A DNA stretch of 64,000 nt from Spectribacter acetivorans. Its GTDB lineage: Bacteria; Pseudomonadota; Gammaproteobacteria; Nevskiales; Salinisphaeraceae. Positions within the stretch are counted from its first letter, which is position 1; each line of letters opens with the position of its first letter. The position numbers and the translations under genes were made by a program. The notes below the pieces were generated by a model, which was not told the DNA's origin, did no database searches, and worked only from the letters and a program-made list of their open reading frames with translations. The stretch is from NCBI RefSeq assembly GCF_031846305.1, contig NZ_JAVRHY010000007.1, positions 76,512-140,511 of the forward strand. Direction: 5' to 3'. This document shows positions 1 through 8,391 of this stretch, one piece after another.

Positions 1-2089
1 CGCCAGCGGTGATGCAGCCGATGATGGCGGCGGCGGCATCTTCAACAACGGCGGCACATTGACCATCCGGGATAACACCACGATCGACGACAACCGCGCC
101 GATGGCGACCTCGGCAGCGGCGGCGGCATTTTCAACGCGGTCGACGGCACAGTGGACATCACCAGCAGCAGCATTACCGGAAATCGCGCCAATCGCGCCG
201 GTGGCGGCATCGAGGACGCATCCGGCGTCACGGCGAACGCCGTGACGCTGACCGACGTCACGCTGAGCGGTAACAACGGCGGCGACAACCCGGGCAACGG
301 TGGTGGTCTGCACGTGACCGGCAACGGCAACATCGTGGTGATGAACAGCACCATCCGGAACAACACCGCGGCCGAAGGCGGCGGCCTCTGGAACAACGCT
401 GGCGAAATGTCCGTCACTGACTCGATTATCGAGAACAACACCGCCAACGGCGACGCCGCCGATCAGGGCGGTGGCGGCGTATTCAATCAGGCTGGCACGC
501 TCATCATCACCAGCAGCGCCCTGAACGGGAATGATGCCACCGGTACGTCCGGTAGTGGCGGCGCGGCCTTCAACGACGGCGATGCCGATGACGGTGTAAC
601 AGCCACGCTGACGATCGACCGTAGTTCGATCTTCGCCAACACCTCACAGCGCGCGGGCGGCGGTATCGAAAACAACGCCGGCAGCGTGGAGATCACCCGG
701 ACCGTCATCGGCGGCCTGGATGAAACCCGCGGCAACATCACCGGCAACACCCCCGGCAACGGCGGCGCCCTGCACACCACGGGTGCCGGCGACGTAACCG
801 TGGATGACAGCGCCATCGTGTTCAACACGGCCTCCGAGGGCGGCGGGCTGTGGAACTCGGGCGCCGGCACCCTGACGGTGGCCAACTCGACCGTTTCCAA
901 CAACATGGCCACGGCCAGCAGCACGATAGCCGGCGGCCTGCGCGGCGGCGGCGGCGTTTTCAATGACGGCGGCACCACCACGCTTATCAATGTGACCGTC
1001 ACCCAGAATGAGTCGGTGACTAATGGTGGTGGCATCGCCAGCGTGGACGGCGCCTTCATCACGGCCAACAACACCATTATCGATAACAACAGGATCGATA
1101 ACGCCGGCACCAACGACGGGCCTGATGCGTTCGGCGACGTAACAGCGGATAGCAGTTTCATCGGCAATACGTCCGGCGCCAATGTCACCGGGGATGTTCT
1201 GACCGGTGACGCACAGCTCGATGAGTTGACCGTGTCCGGCAATACCCTGATTCACGTTGCCCCCTTCGGCAGCCCGGCCGTCGACGCCGGCAACGACACC
1301 ATTTGCGACGCGGCGCCAATCGACAATCGGGATCAGCGCGGCGTGGTCCGCGATTTCGATGGCGACGGTAATGGCATTGAGGGTTGTGATATCGGCGCAG
1401 TGGAGTTCACGCGAAATCCGGTTCTGACCCTCACCGGAAATGGTCCGGCCGAAGTACCGGCGATATCAGGCGACGAGAACGTGACGGCCCTGGCCTTCAC
1501 GCTGACTAATAATACGGTCGAATCAGTGGATGTCGACGGCTTCAATGGCACCGTGACGGGCGATGTGAGCACCAACATCGCGGATGCCGAGGTCTATCTC
1601 GACAACAATGGCAACGGCAACCTGGATGCCGGTGAAGCCAGCGCCATGCCGATCGGGAATGTCCAGATCAACGCGTCCGGGCAATTCTTCGTCACGCTGA
1701 ATCCGGAACGTACTTTGATGGCGGACGGCGGCGACGAGAGCTATATCATCGTGATCGATATCGCCGCGGACACCAGTACCGCCATGACGTCAAGCAGTTC
1801 CATGCTGTTCGCCGGTGGCGGTCTGTTCCTGGCTCTCGCATCGCTTGGCGGTCTGCGGCGCCGAATCGCCTGGCCCCTCGCTGCTCTGGCCCTGGCGGTA
1901 GGACTTAGTGCCTGTGGCGGCAGCGGCGGCGGTGGCGGCGGTGGTGGCGATGACGGCGGCGGCATGATGCCCCCGACCGGCAATCTCCAGTTCACCCTGA
2001 TGCAGGTCACTGCAACCGGGCAAACCGGCAATGCGGTAGCCGACAATCTGCCGCTGGAAGGCCCAGCCGTTACCATTTCCAGCGAATAA
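1..2089 (+). CDS. Secreted right-handed beta-helix repeat protein, 3' part (5' end outside window)
   Basis: The frame is already open at base 2, so the N-terminus and signal peptide lie upstream. About 420 residues are Gly/Asn-rich beta-helix rungs with recurring RAGGGIE, PGNGGGLH and EGGGLWN motifs at roughly 455-bp intervals. A block resembling the choice-of-anchor Q domain follows (SPAVDAGNDTICDAAPIDNR). Next comes a beta-sandwich-like module with an acidic DNNGNGNLDAGE loop that could bind calcium. The C-terminus has a hydrophobic segment (from Met at 1802), an Arg triplet, a second hydrophobic segment ending LSAC (Cys codon 1913-1915), then GG, poly-Gly and a tail; the part from Cys on is 58 residues. 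It is paralogous to the protein at 60475-63849. An adhesin or surface-structure role is inference; no catalytic motif is visible. Confidence 0.85.
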   Translation, partial: ASGDAADDGGGGIFNNGGTLTIRDNTTIDDNRADGDLGSGGGIFNAVDGTVDITSSSITGNRANRAGGGIEDASGVTANAVTLTDVTLSGNNGGDNPGNGGGLHVTGNGNIVVMNSTIRNNTAAEGGGLWNNAGEMSVTDSIIENNTANGDAADQGGGGVFNQAGTLIITSSALNGNDATGTSGSGGAAFNDGDADDGVTATLTIDRSSIFANTSQRAGGGIENNAGSVEITRTVIGGLDETRGNITGNTPGNGGALHTTGAGDVTVDDSAIVFNTASEGGGLWNSGAGTLTVANSTVSNNMATASSTIAGGLRGGGGVFNDGGTTTLINVTVTQNESVTNGGGIASVDGAFITANNTIIDNNRIDNAGTNDGPDAFGDVTADSSFIGNTSGANVTGDVLTGDAQLDELTVSGNTLIHVAPFGSPAVDAGNDTICDAAPIDNRDQRGVVRDFDGDGNGIEGCDIGAVEFTRNPVLTLTGNGPAEVPAISGDENVTALAFTLTNNTVESVDVDGFNGTVTGDVSTNIADAEVYLDNNGNGNLDAGEASAMPIGNVQINASGQFFVTLNPERTLMADGGDESYIIVIDIAADTSTAMTSSSSMLFAGGGLFLALASLGGLRRRIAWPLAALALAVGLSACGGSGGGGGGGGDDGGGMMPPTGNLQFTLMQVTATGQTGNAVADNLPLEGPAVTISSE

Positions 2090-2104
2090 CTGAAGAAGGC
2101 CGAA

Positions 2105-2147
2105 GGCCGGCCACCTCCTTACGAGGCGGCCGGCCGTCTCTTTCTCG
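2105..2147 (+). terminator. Intrinsic terminator after the beta-helix gene
   Basis: Arms 2105-2117 and 2123-2135 form a 13-bp GC-rich hairpin with one mismatch and a 5-nt loop. A pyrimidine-rich run with several T residues follows. It sits 15 bases after the stop codon and just before the convergent dehydrogenase gene. Confidence 0.7.
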
Positions 2148-2162
2148 GATTCAGGCCCGTGT

Positions 2163-3203
2163 TCAGCGACCGCGGAGAAGGCCCTGAGCACGGGCAACCG
2201 CGATACCGGCCGTGTTCTGCCGTGACTCGCGAGACTCGCCGAAAATCTCCGCCAGCGTCTGCTCGATGTCCATCACCCTGCCCCGAACCCGCTCCGGTGA
2301 ATAACCTCCGGGCGCCAATTCATCCCCCACGTTGATCACGCCGCCGGCGTTGATCACGAAATCCGGGGCATAGACGATGCCGCGTGCTGCCAGACGATCG
2401 GCGTCGGCCTCGGTCGCCAGCTGGTTATTGGCGCCACCGGCCACGGCGCGGCAACGCAGCGTCGGGATGGTGGCCTCATTCAACACCCCGCCAATCGCGC
2501 AGGGCGCCAGCACATCGACTTCCGCGGCTAGTATCTGATCGGCATTCACGATCTCGGCGCCCAGTTCGCGGGCCTCGGCAACGCCGTCGGTATCAGTATC
2601 CGCTGCGATCACGCGAGCGCCCGCGTCGATCAGGTGCCCGATAAGACCCAGCCCCACCTTGCCGCAGCCCTGTACCGCAACGGACAGACCACGCATGCCG
2701 TCGCCCAGTCCCGCGGCGCGGACCGTGGCGCGCATGCCCACGAACACACCCAGGGCGGTATGCGGCGAGGGATCACCCGATCCGCCAGCTTCGCGCGACC
2801 GGCCCACGGCGAACTCGGTCACCTCGTTGAGCACCGCGATGTCGGCTTCCGCCATGCCCATGTCCTCGGTGGCGACATACCGACCGGCCAGCCCTTCCAC
2901 GATACGGCCCATGGCGAGGAACGCGGCGCGGCGATCGGCGGGCAGTGGCCCCAGTATCACGGCCTTCGCGCCACCGAACGCCAGACCGGCGCAGGCATTC
3001 TTGTAACTCATCGCCTGCGATAGCCGCAGCACGTCGTCGACGGCATCGGCTTCGCTGTCGTACTCGCGGATGCGGATCCCGCCGAGTCCCGGCCCACGTG
3101 TGGTGTCGTGAATGGCGATGATCGTGCGCAACCCGGTGTCACGGTCGCGAGTGAACAGCAATTGTTCATGGTCGGATGCCTGGATACGCTCGAGTATTGC
3201 CAC
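2163..3203 (-). CDS. Glu/Leu/Phe/Val dehydrogenase, leucine dehydrogenase type
   Basis: NAD-dependent oxidative deamination of branched-chain amino acids is the family reaction. The N-terminal dimerisation/catalytic domain has GPGLGGIR and the catalytic-Lys region SYKNACAGLAFGGAKAV, followed by ATEDMGM. The C-terminal Rossmann domain has VQGCGKVG and the family signature CAIGGVLN with GGANNQL. I chose the GTG start at 3203 because GAGAGGG lies 6 bases upstream and it gives 346 residues, typical of leucine dehydrogenases. The frame stays open to an ATG at 3314, but those extra 37 codons look non-coding. It is a single gene, convergent with the beta-helix gene. Confidence 0.85.
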   Translation of the reverse strand: MAILERIQASDHEQLLFTRDRDTGLRTIIAIHDTTRGPGLGGIRIREYDSEADAVDDVLRLSQAMSYKNACAGLAFGGAKAVILGPLPADRRAAFLAMGRIVEGLAGRYVATEDMGMAEADIAVLNEVTEFAVGRSREAGGSGDPSPHTALGVFVGMRATVRAAGLGDGMRGLSVAVQGCGKVGLGLIGHLIDAGARVIAADTDTDGVAEARELGAEIVNADQILAAEVDVLAPCAIGGVLNEATIPTLRCRAVAGGANNQLATEADADRLAARGIVYAPDFVINAGGVINVGDELAPGGYSPERVRGRVMDIEQTLAEIFGESRESRQNTAGIAVARAQGLLRGR

Positions 3204-3365
3204 CGTTTGCCCTCTCGGATCGGAAATGCGGTGATTGTGGCCATGGCCGGCAACCGGTGTCGACTGGAACCGTCGGCCGCGGGGCTTGTCTTGACGTAGA
3301 CTAGGGCCTGACATACCGAGGTACGGGCTCGCGGGATCATGTCGGCCTGCTCAAGGAGTACCACC

Positions 3366-3956
3366 ATGCCCATTCATCGTTCACTGGCCCTCATCGCCTT
3401 GCTGCTCTGGGCCGTTTCCGGGACCGCCGAGGAATCATCGTCCGACCAGCCTGTCGCCGATGAGCAGGCCCCCGTGATACCGGCCGACGCCGGCAACGCG
3501 GAAGACGGCCCGGATCCCGGCCCCGACCGCGCCGAGGGGCGTTCGCCGAGCGAATCGGCCGCCGCAACCGACAAGCCCATGGGCGATACGCAAGACGACG
3601 ACGGCCCGCGTCAGGTCCGACTGGAACTGAACAAGCTCTCCGCCCTGGATGACGCTTGCCGCGCCTACGTCGTGGCGCGTAATCAGACCGAGGCGGATTT
3701 CGACCAGCTACGCGCGGACGTGGTGATGTTCGATGCCGACGGCATCGTCAACAAGCGCCTGGCGGTGGACCTGGCGCCACTGCCCGCCGGCAAGACCAGC
3801 CTCAAGGTATTCGACATCGGCGGCCTGGCCTGTGACGACATCGGCCAGATGCTGCTCAACCAGATCCTGGATTGCCGCGATGCCGACGGCGACCGCGAAA
3901 ACTGCCTGGCCGATATTTCAGTCCGGGCCCGTGGCCCGGTACCATTCATCAAGTAG
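3366..3956 (+). CDS. Unknown secreted acidic protein at head of the TonB operon
   Basis: 196 residues starting at ATG 3366, with AAGGAG 7 bases upstream. Residues 1 to about 21 form a signal peptide. About 65 residues of Asp/Glu/Pro/Ala-rich, probably disordered linker follow, then a folded C-terminal domain of about 110 residues with three or four Cys (DACRAY, GLACDD, ILDCRD, NCLAD) that could form disulfides in the periplasm. I do not recognise the family. It lies 66 bases upstream of exbB and is co-directional, so it is probably part of the energy-transduction operon. No enzyme motif is visible. Confidence 0.75.
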   Translation: MPIHRSLALIALLLWAVSGTAEESSSDQPVADEQAPVIPADAGNAEDGPDPGPDRAEGRSPSESAAATDKPMGDTQDDDGPRQVRLELNKLSALDDACRAYVVARNQTEADFDQLRADVVMFDADGIVNKRLAVDLAPLPAGKTSLKVFDIGGLACDDIGQMLLNQILDCRDADGDRENCLADISVRARGPVPFIK

Positions 3957-4022
3957 CGTGACGTACACGGCGGAAGCCGGCAGCGCGCACCCGCGGCAAT
4001 CGCTTTTCCGCTTGGAGGGGGC

Positions 4023-4742
4023 ATGAACGATTTTCTGAGCCGGGCCGAGGCCTGGGCTGGTGGCGTACTCGAGATGATTGCGCTGGGCGGTCCGGTGGTG
4101 GCCCTGCTTATCGCCATGTCGATCCTCGCGCTGACCATCGTGCTGCTCAAGCTCTGGCAGTTCTCGGCCATGCGCGTCGGCGACCGCCGCACCGCGACAA
4201 GCGCCCTCAAGGTGTACCGGGCCGGCAGCGCCGGGGACGCGGCCGCCATCGCCGGCAAATCGCGTAACCCGGTGGCGCAGGTGCTGGCCCGCGCCATCCG
4301 CGGCAAGCACCGCGTAGACCTGGCCGATGAGCTGGTTCGTGAGGAAGTGCTGCGCTATGGCGCGGATCAACTGGAAACCCTGCGCAGCCATTTCCGCCCG
4401 CTCGAGGTGATCGCCTCGCTGGCGCCGCTGCTGGGCCTTTTCGGCACCGTGCTCGGCATGATCGAGGCGTTCCGGGATCTGGAAGCGGCGGGCAGCCAGG
4501 TCAACCCGGCGATCCTGTCCGGGGGCATCTGGCAGGCGCTGCTGACCACCGCGGCCGGCCTCGCGGTGGCCATGCCGGTGATCGTGGCCCTGAACTGGCT
4601 GGAGCGGGTGGTGGACCGGCTGGCCCACGACATGGACAACGTCGTCACCCAGGTTTTCACCATGGATCTGTCACGGGCCCCCGCCGTGCACGGCCATGAG
4701 CTCGACCCCGAACGCGTTGAAGTCCGCCCGCTTGGCGAATAG
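4023..4742 (+). CDS. exbB: MotA/TolQ/ExbB proton channel family protein
   Basis: 239 residues with three predicted membrane helices: about 20-45 (GGPVVALLIAMSILAL), 135-160 (LAPLLGLFGTVLGMI) and 175-205. The second and third carry the family hallmark region (LLGLFGTVLGMIEAF; LLTTAAGLAVAMP). It should form the pentameric inner-membrane proton channel that powers TonB with ExbD. TGGAGGGGG directly precedes the ATG. Its 3' end overlaps the first exbD by 47 bases, a sign of translational coupling. Confidence 0.92.
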   Translation: MNDFLSRAEAWAGGVLEMIALGGPVVALLIAMSILALTIVLLKLWQFSAMRVGDRRTATSALKVYRAGSAGDAAAIAGKSRNPVAQVLARAIRGKHRVDLADELVREEVLRYGADQLETLRSHFRPLEVIASLAPLLGLFGTVLGMIEAFRDLEAAGSQVNPAILSGGIWQALLTTAAGLAVAMPVIVALNWLERVVDRLAHDMDNVVTQVFTMDLSRAPAVHGHELDPERVEVRPLGE

Positions 4743-5130
4743 TCCGGCGCGCCGCCGGCCGCTGGTAGGGCTGACACCACTGATCGACGTGGTGTTCATC
4801 CTGCTGCTGTTCTTCATGCTGGCATCGAGCTTTCTCGACCTGCATTCGATTGCACTGGACGCTCCCAGCCGCGGCGGGGGGCAACCCACCATGGAGGGCG
4901 CGCTGCTGGTGGAAGTCCGCACCGACGGCATCCGGCTTGGCGGTCAGTACGTCACGCCGCAGGGCCTGGCGCGGCGGGTCAGCGCGAGACTGGAAGACAA
5001 CCCGGACCGCCGCGTGCTGGTGCGGCCGGCCGAGGGCGTTTCACTGCAGGACGCGGTCGCCGTGCTCGACCGACTCACCGCCGCGGGCGCGCGCAATCTG
5101 TCCATGCTCGGGGGCGACGGACCGCGATGA
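4696..5130 (+). CDS. exbD: ExbD/TolR biopolymer transport protein, first copy
   Basis: 144 residues. A short cytoplasmic N-terminus (ARRRPLVGLTPLIDVVFILL) leads into one membrane helix containing the conserved Asp (PLIDVVF) needed for proton transfer, then a periplasmic TolR-like domain (LLVEVRTDGIRLGG; LARRVSARL). The ATG at 4696 overlaps exbB by 47 bases; a TTG about 36 bases downstream is an alternative start. It overlaps the next exbD by four bases (ATGA). Confidence 0.9.
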   Translation: MSSTPNALKSARLANSPARRRPLVGLTPLIDVVFILLLFFMLASSFLDLHSIALDAPSRGGGQPTMEGALLVEVRTDGIRLGGQYVTPQGLARRVSARLEDNPDRRVLVRPAEGVSLQDAVAVLDRLTAAGARNLSMLGGDGPR

Positions 5131-5534
5131 AATTTCCCCGCTCCCGCCGACCACGTAACGAGGACGAGCGGATTCTGCCGCTGACCAATATCGTGTTCCT
5201 GCTGCTGATCTTCTTCATGCTGGCCGGGCGCCTGGCCACTCCCGACCCGCTGCCGATCGAGCCGCCGGAATCCGAAAGCGAGGACCCGGCGCGCGCCGAA
5301 GGCGTGCTGGTCCAGATGATGACCGACGATCGGGTGGCCATCGACGGCGATGTCGTACCGCTGGCGGAACTCGCCGAACGGGTCGGCCGGCAGCGAACCG
5401 GCGACGATGCCCCCCGGGTCCGCCTCAAGGCAGACGGGGCCGTTGCGGCCACGCGCGTGGTGGCGGTGATGCAGCAACTGCACGACGCCGGCGTCGATGA
5501 GTTGCGTCTGTTGACCACCAGCGCCTCGCCATGA
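5127..5534 (+). CDS. exbD: ExbD/TolR biopolymer transport protein, second copy
   Basis: 135 residues with the same layout as the preceding ExbD but divergent sequence. In the membrane helix the usual Asp position reads PLTNIVFLLLIFFML, that is Asn instead of Asp. The periplasmic domain begins near residue 45 (VLVQMMTDDRVAIDGD). Paired non-identical ExbD proteins are known in some proteobacteria, such as xanthomonads. Loss of the acidic residue suggests a structural rather than proton-carrying role; that is inference. It is joined by ATGA overlaps to both neighbours. Confidence 0.87.
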   Translation: MKFPRSRRPRNEDERILPLTNIVFLLLIFFMLAGRLATPDPLPIEPPESESEDPARAEGVLVQMMTDDRVAIDGDVVPLAELAERVGRQRTGDDAPRVRLKADGAVAATRVVAVMQQLHDAGVDELRLLTTSASP

Positions 5535-6253
5535 CGGCGCTGCCGCTGCGCCGGCACTGGCTGGGCGCCGGCCTGCTGGCCGCCCTGCTCCATGCCGGCA
5601 TCGCCGCACTGATCATGCTACTGGTGCCGAACTCGCCCAGCGCCCTGGTCCCATCCGAACAGGGCGTGAAGATCAACCTGGAATCGATGGGCGACGCGAT
5701 GAGCAGCGCGGCCGCCCCGGCACCGGAGCCGGTAGAGGCGGTCGAGCCCGACGTGCCGGCACCCGACGTGGCGGAGGCCCCGACCCGCGACAATCCCGTG
5801 CCCGAGGCCAGTGATCAGGATGTGCTCGCGGCATCCGCGGCGGACCAGCCAAGTGCGGAGACGGCCGACCCCACCGTCCCGTCGGAAACAGTCGAAGCGC
5901 TCACGATCACGCCGGATGCCACCCCCGAGCCGGAGACCCGCGAACCGACCCGTGGCGGCGGCGACCCCACCGAGGCCTACATCGACACCGTGCGGGGCTG
6001 GCTGTCAGACAACAAGCAGTATCCGGAACAGGCGCAGCAGCGCGGCGACGAGGGCGTCGTACGCATCTATTTCGTGGTGGATCGCGAGGGCAACATCCTC
6101 GAATACCGCATCCTGGAAAGCTCCGGCATCGCCTTGCTCGACCGTGAGGTCGAGGCGCTCATCGACCGGGCTCAGCCCCTGCCGGCCATGCCCGATGACC
6201 TGCGCCGGAACCGCATCGAGCTCGAGGTCGACATCGAATTCAGTCTGAACTGA
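5531..6253 (+). CDS. tonB: Energy transducer TonB
   Basis: 240 residues. The N-terminal membrane anchor is at residues 11-33 (LGAGLLAALLHAGIAALIML). A Pro/Glu/Ala/Asp-rich periplasm-spanning region follows (about 45-145). The C-terminal TonB domain has the expected pattern YPEQAQQRGDEGVVRIYF and VDREGNILEYRILESSG. It transmits ExbB-ExbD proton-motive energy to outer-membrane TonB-dependent receptors, none of which is in this window. The spanning region is Glu/Pro-rich with no long Lys-Pro array. Confidence 0.9.
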   Translation: MTALPLRRHWLGAGLLAALLHAGIAALIMLLVPNSPSALVPSEQGVKINLESMGDAMSSAAAPAPEPVEAVEPDVPAPDVAEAPTRDNPVPEASDQDVLAASAADQPSAETADPTVPSETVEALTITPDATPEPETREPTRGGGDPTEAYIDTVRGWLSDNKQYPEQAQQRGDEGVVRIYFVVDREGNILEYRILESSGIALLDREVEALIDRAQPLPAMPDDLRRNRIELEVDIEFSLN

Positions 6254-6270
6254 CGGCTGTCGCCGCGGCG

Positions 6271-7215
6271 CTACCAGACCACCAGTTCGACCCGGCGGTT
6301 GCGGGAACGGCCATCCGCGTCGCTGTTGCTGGCCGCCGGCGAGGTGAAACCCACGCCCCAGGGCTTGAGACGGCCGCGGGTCACATCCTGATCGCCGACC
6401 AGCGCTTCCACCACGGCCTCCGCCCGCCGTCGCGACAGATCGATGTTGTACTCTAATTCGCCGCGGGTATCGGTATGCCCGACCACCAGCAGACGCAGAT
6501 CGGGGCGCTGGCGCATCAGCTTGCCGATCTCGGTGAGCGTGGGGTCCGAGGCATCCCGCAACCGAGCACTGTCGGTATCGAAATAAATGCCGTAGAGCGC
6601 CACCCGGCCCTGCTCGTCCAACCGCCGACCCATTTCCTCGGCATCCACCGTGATGGCGGAGAGTTCTCGAGGACTGGCGTCAATCACGTCAACCAGGGTG
6701 AATACACCCTCACCGGCCGCCGAGGCGCTGCTCTGGACCGCCACGAAACGGTCGCCGCCGGGCCGATCATCGCGAGCCGCCAGGTAGCCCACCGCGCCGG
6801 TATCGAGAATGAAGCGCTCGGCGTCATGCCGGCCGCCGGGGCTGGCCTGCAGGAACGCGGGACCGCCACAGGCCTCGTCGGCGCAGCGGAACACGATCTC
6901 GAATCCGGCCTCGCGCAGGTCCCCGGCCATGGCATCGAGCACGGCCTCGGGTGACTGATCAGCCGGCGAGCGGTAGACGCGCCGGGACAACGGGCCGTCG
7001 ACGGTCCGGGTCGCCGCGAGATTGGCGTCAATGCCGCCCGGATCCTCTGCCGGCGCGATGATCAGATCGTAGGTGGCCTGCGGCCGTGACTCGTCGCTGA
7101 CCGTCTCGGCGGCCCCGGGCGCGGGCACGTCGGCGGACTGGGCCCACGCGGTACCGCACATGCCGAGCAGGAGCCCGAGTCCGGTCACAAGCGGCGGCGT
7201 CGGAAACAAGCGCAT
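6271..7215 (-). CDS. DUF4892/OmpA-family outer-membrane-associated protein
   Basis: 314 residues from ATG 7215, preceded by AGAGAG; an in-frame ATG at 7230 is possible. The signal peptide ends AWA before QSA. The middle resembles DUF4892 (SPEAVLDAMAGDLREAGFEI, then a two-Cys loop CADEACGG). The C-terminal OmpA/MotB domain has the peptidoglycan-binding signature (GHTDTRGELEYNIDLSRRRA) and ends NRRVELVVW. It probably links the outer membrane to peptidoglycan. Its stop codon lies 17 bases from that of convergent tonB. Confidence 0.85.
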   Translation of the reverse strand: MRLFPTPPLVTGLGLLLGMCGTAWAQSADVPAPGAAETVSDESRPQATYDLIIAPAEDPGGIDANLAATRTVDGPLSRRVYRSPADQSPEAVLDAMAGDLREAGFEIVFRCADEACGGPAFLQASPGGRHDAERFILDTGAVGYLAARDDRPGGDRFVAVQSSASAAGEGVFTLVDVIDASPRELSAITVDAEEMGRRLDEQGRVALYGIYFDTDSARLRDASDPTLTEIGKLMRQRPDLRLLVVGHTDTRGELEYNIDLSRRRAEAVVEALVGDQDVTRGRLKPWGVGFTSPAASNSDADGRSRNRRVELVVW

Positions 7216-7336
7216 CAAGTCTCTCTTCATCTGGGCAGGATTGCCGCCTGCATTATCGCAGCGGCCGGGCGAACAGCGTAGCCGGGAACGCCGGGCGTCG
7301 CATCCCGGTGGGCATCGGCAACCGGCACGCAATCTC

Positions 7337-8272
7337 TCACGGCCCCGCCGCCACCACCACATGGTCAGCCAGATCCCGGGCGCAGATCTGGCGAATGATG
7401 CCGGCCAGCTGCTGATACCAGTGCCGCTGGGCCGAGCGCGGCCGCCAGGCCAGCACGATATCCCGGCTTGGCGTGTCGAATGCGGCCTCCAGGCGGATCA
7501 CGTCATGGCGCGGGCCGATCTCCGAACGGATATAGAGCGACGGCAGGAACGACACGCCCAGGCCGGTGCCGATCATCTGGCGCAGGGTGTCCAGGCTGGT
7601 GCCCTCGAAGTCGCGCATCAGGCGGAAACCGTAATCGCGGGCGACGCCCTGCACCTGCAGGAACGAGCGGTGGCGCTCCTCGATCACCAGGAAATTCTGA
7701 TCCACGCAATCGGTCGGCCGGACCTGCGGGAGGTCCGCCAGCGGATGATCCGGCGCGGACACCAGATGCATTTGCTCGCTGAACAGCGGCGTCGACGCCA
7801 TGTCGCGATCCTCCAGCGGCGCCGAGGCCAGAATCAGGTCGTACTGGCCGTCCGCCAGGCCGGCCTCGAGTTCCCGCGGGCCATCCTCCTTGACGAAAAT
7901 GCGCAGTGCCGGAAAGCGCCGATGCAGTTCCGGGATCACGTCGGGCAGCAGATACGGCCCCAGGGTGGGCAACACACCAAGCCGATGCGTGGCCGAGGGT
8001 GAATCCGCCGCCTCGCGCGCGAAATTGACGATTTCCCGACTTTCCCGCAGCAGCCTATCCACGTGCGGCAACAGGGAACGCCCGAGGGCGGTGACCAGGG
8101 CACCCGAACGCGAGCGCTCGATCAGCGAAATGCCCAGCGTTGCCTCGAGCGCGGCCAGCTGGGCCGTGAGGGTGGGCTGACTCACGCCGAGGCGCAGCGC
8201 CGCACGCCGAACACCGCCGTGTTCCGCCACCGCGGCAAAGCAACGCAACTGCTTGATGGTGGGCTCGGCCAA
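7337..8272 (-). CDS. LysR-family regulator, OxyR-like fold without redox cysteines
   Basis: 311 residues. The N-terminal winged helix (IKQLRCFAAVAEHGGVRRAA, SQPTLTAQLAALE) is followed by an effector domain that resembles OxyR (TSLDTLRQMIGTGLGVSFLP). Where OxyR has the peroxide-sensing Cys pair, this protein reads EERHRSFLQ with no Cys, so peroxide sensing by disulfide formation is unlikely. It is divergent from the carbonic anhydrase and SulP genes with 119 bases between, and probably controls them; a signal related to inorganic carbon is inference. Confidence 0.87.
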   Translation of the reverse strand: MAEPTIKQLRCFAAVAEHGGVRRAALRLGVSQPTLTAQLAALEATLGISLIERSRSGALVTALGRSLLPHVDRLLRESREIVNFAREAADSPSATHRLGVLPTLGPYLLPDVIPELHRRFPALRIFVKEDGPRELEAGLADGQYDLILASAPLEDRDMASTPLFSEQMHLVSAPDHPLADLPQVRPTDCVDQNFLVIEERHRSFLQVQGVARDYGFRLMRDFEGTSLDTLRQMIGTGLGVSFLPSLYIRSEIGPRHDVIRLEAAFDTPSRDIVLAWRPRSAQRHWYQQLAGIIRQICARDLADHVVVAAGP

Positions 8273-8302
8273 GCGGCTTCCTCATGTGATCGTATTCTAC
8301 GA

Positions 8303-8325
8303 TCATAATTTATCAGAACTTATGA
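8303..8325. promoter_or_regulatory. Candidate LysR operator between the lysR gene and carbonic anhydrase
   Basis: A perfect inverted repeat, TCATAA and TTATGA separated by 11 bases, lies in the AT-rich 119-base divergent intergenic region (8273-8391). Its position and symmetry suit a LysR-type binding site shared by both promoters. No clear consensus promoter hexamers were assigned. Confidence 0.45.
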
Positions 8326-8391
8326 CTTACGCGATTGCCAGATGTTGCCTAGCCTGCCGCACTAATTGTCTTTCCGCACAAAGGTTTCGAC

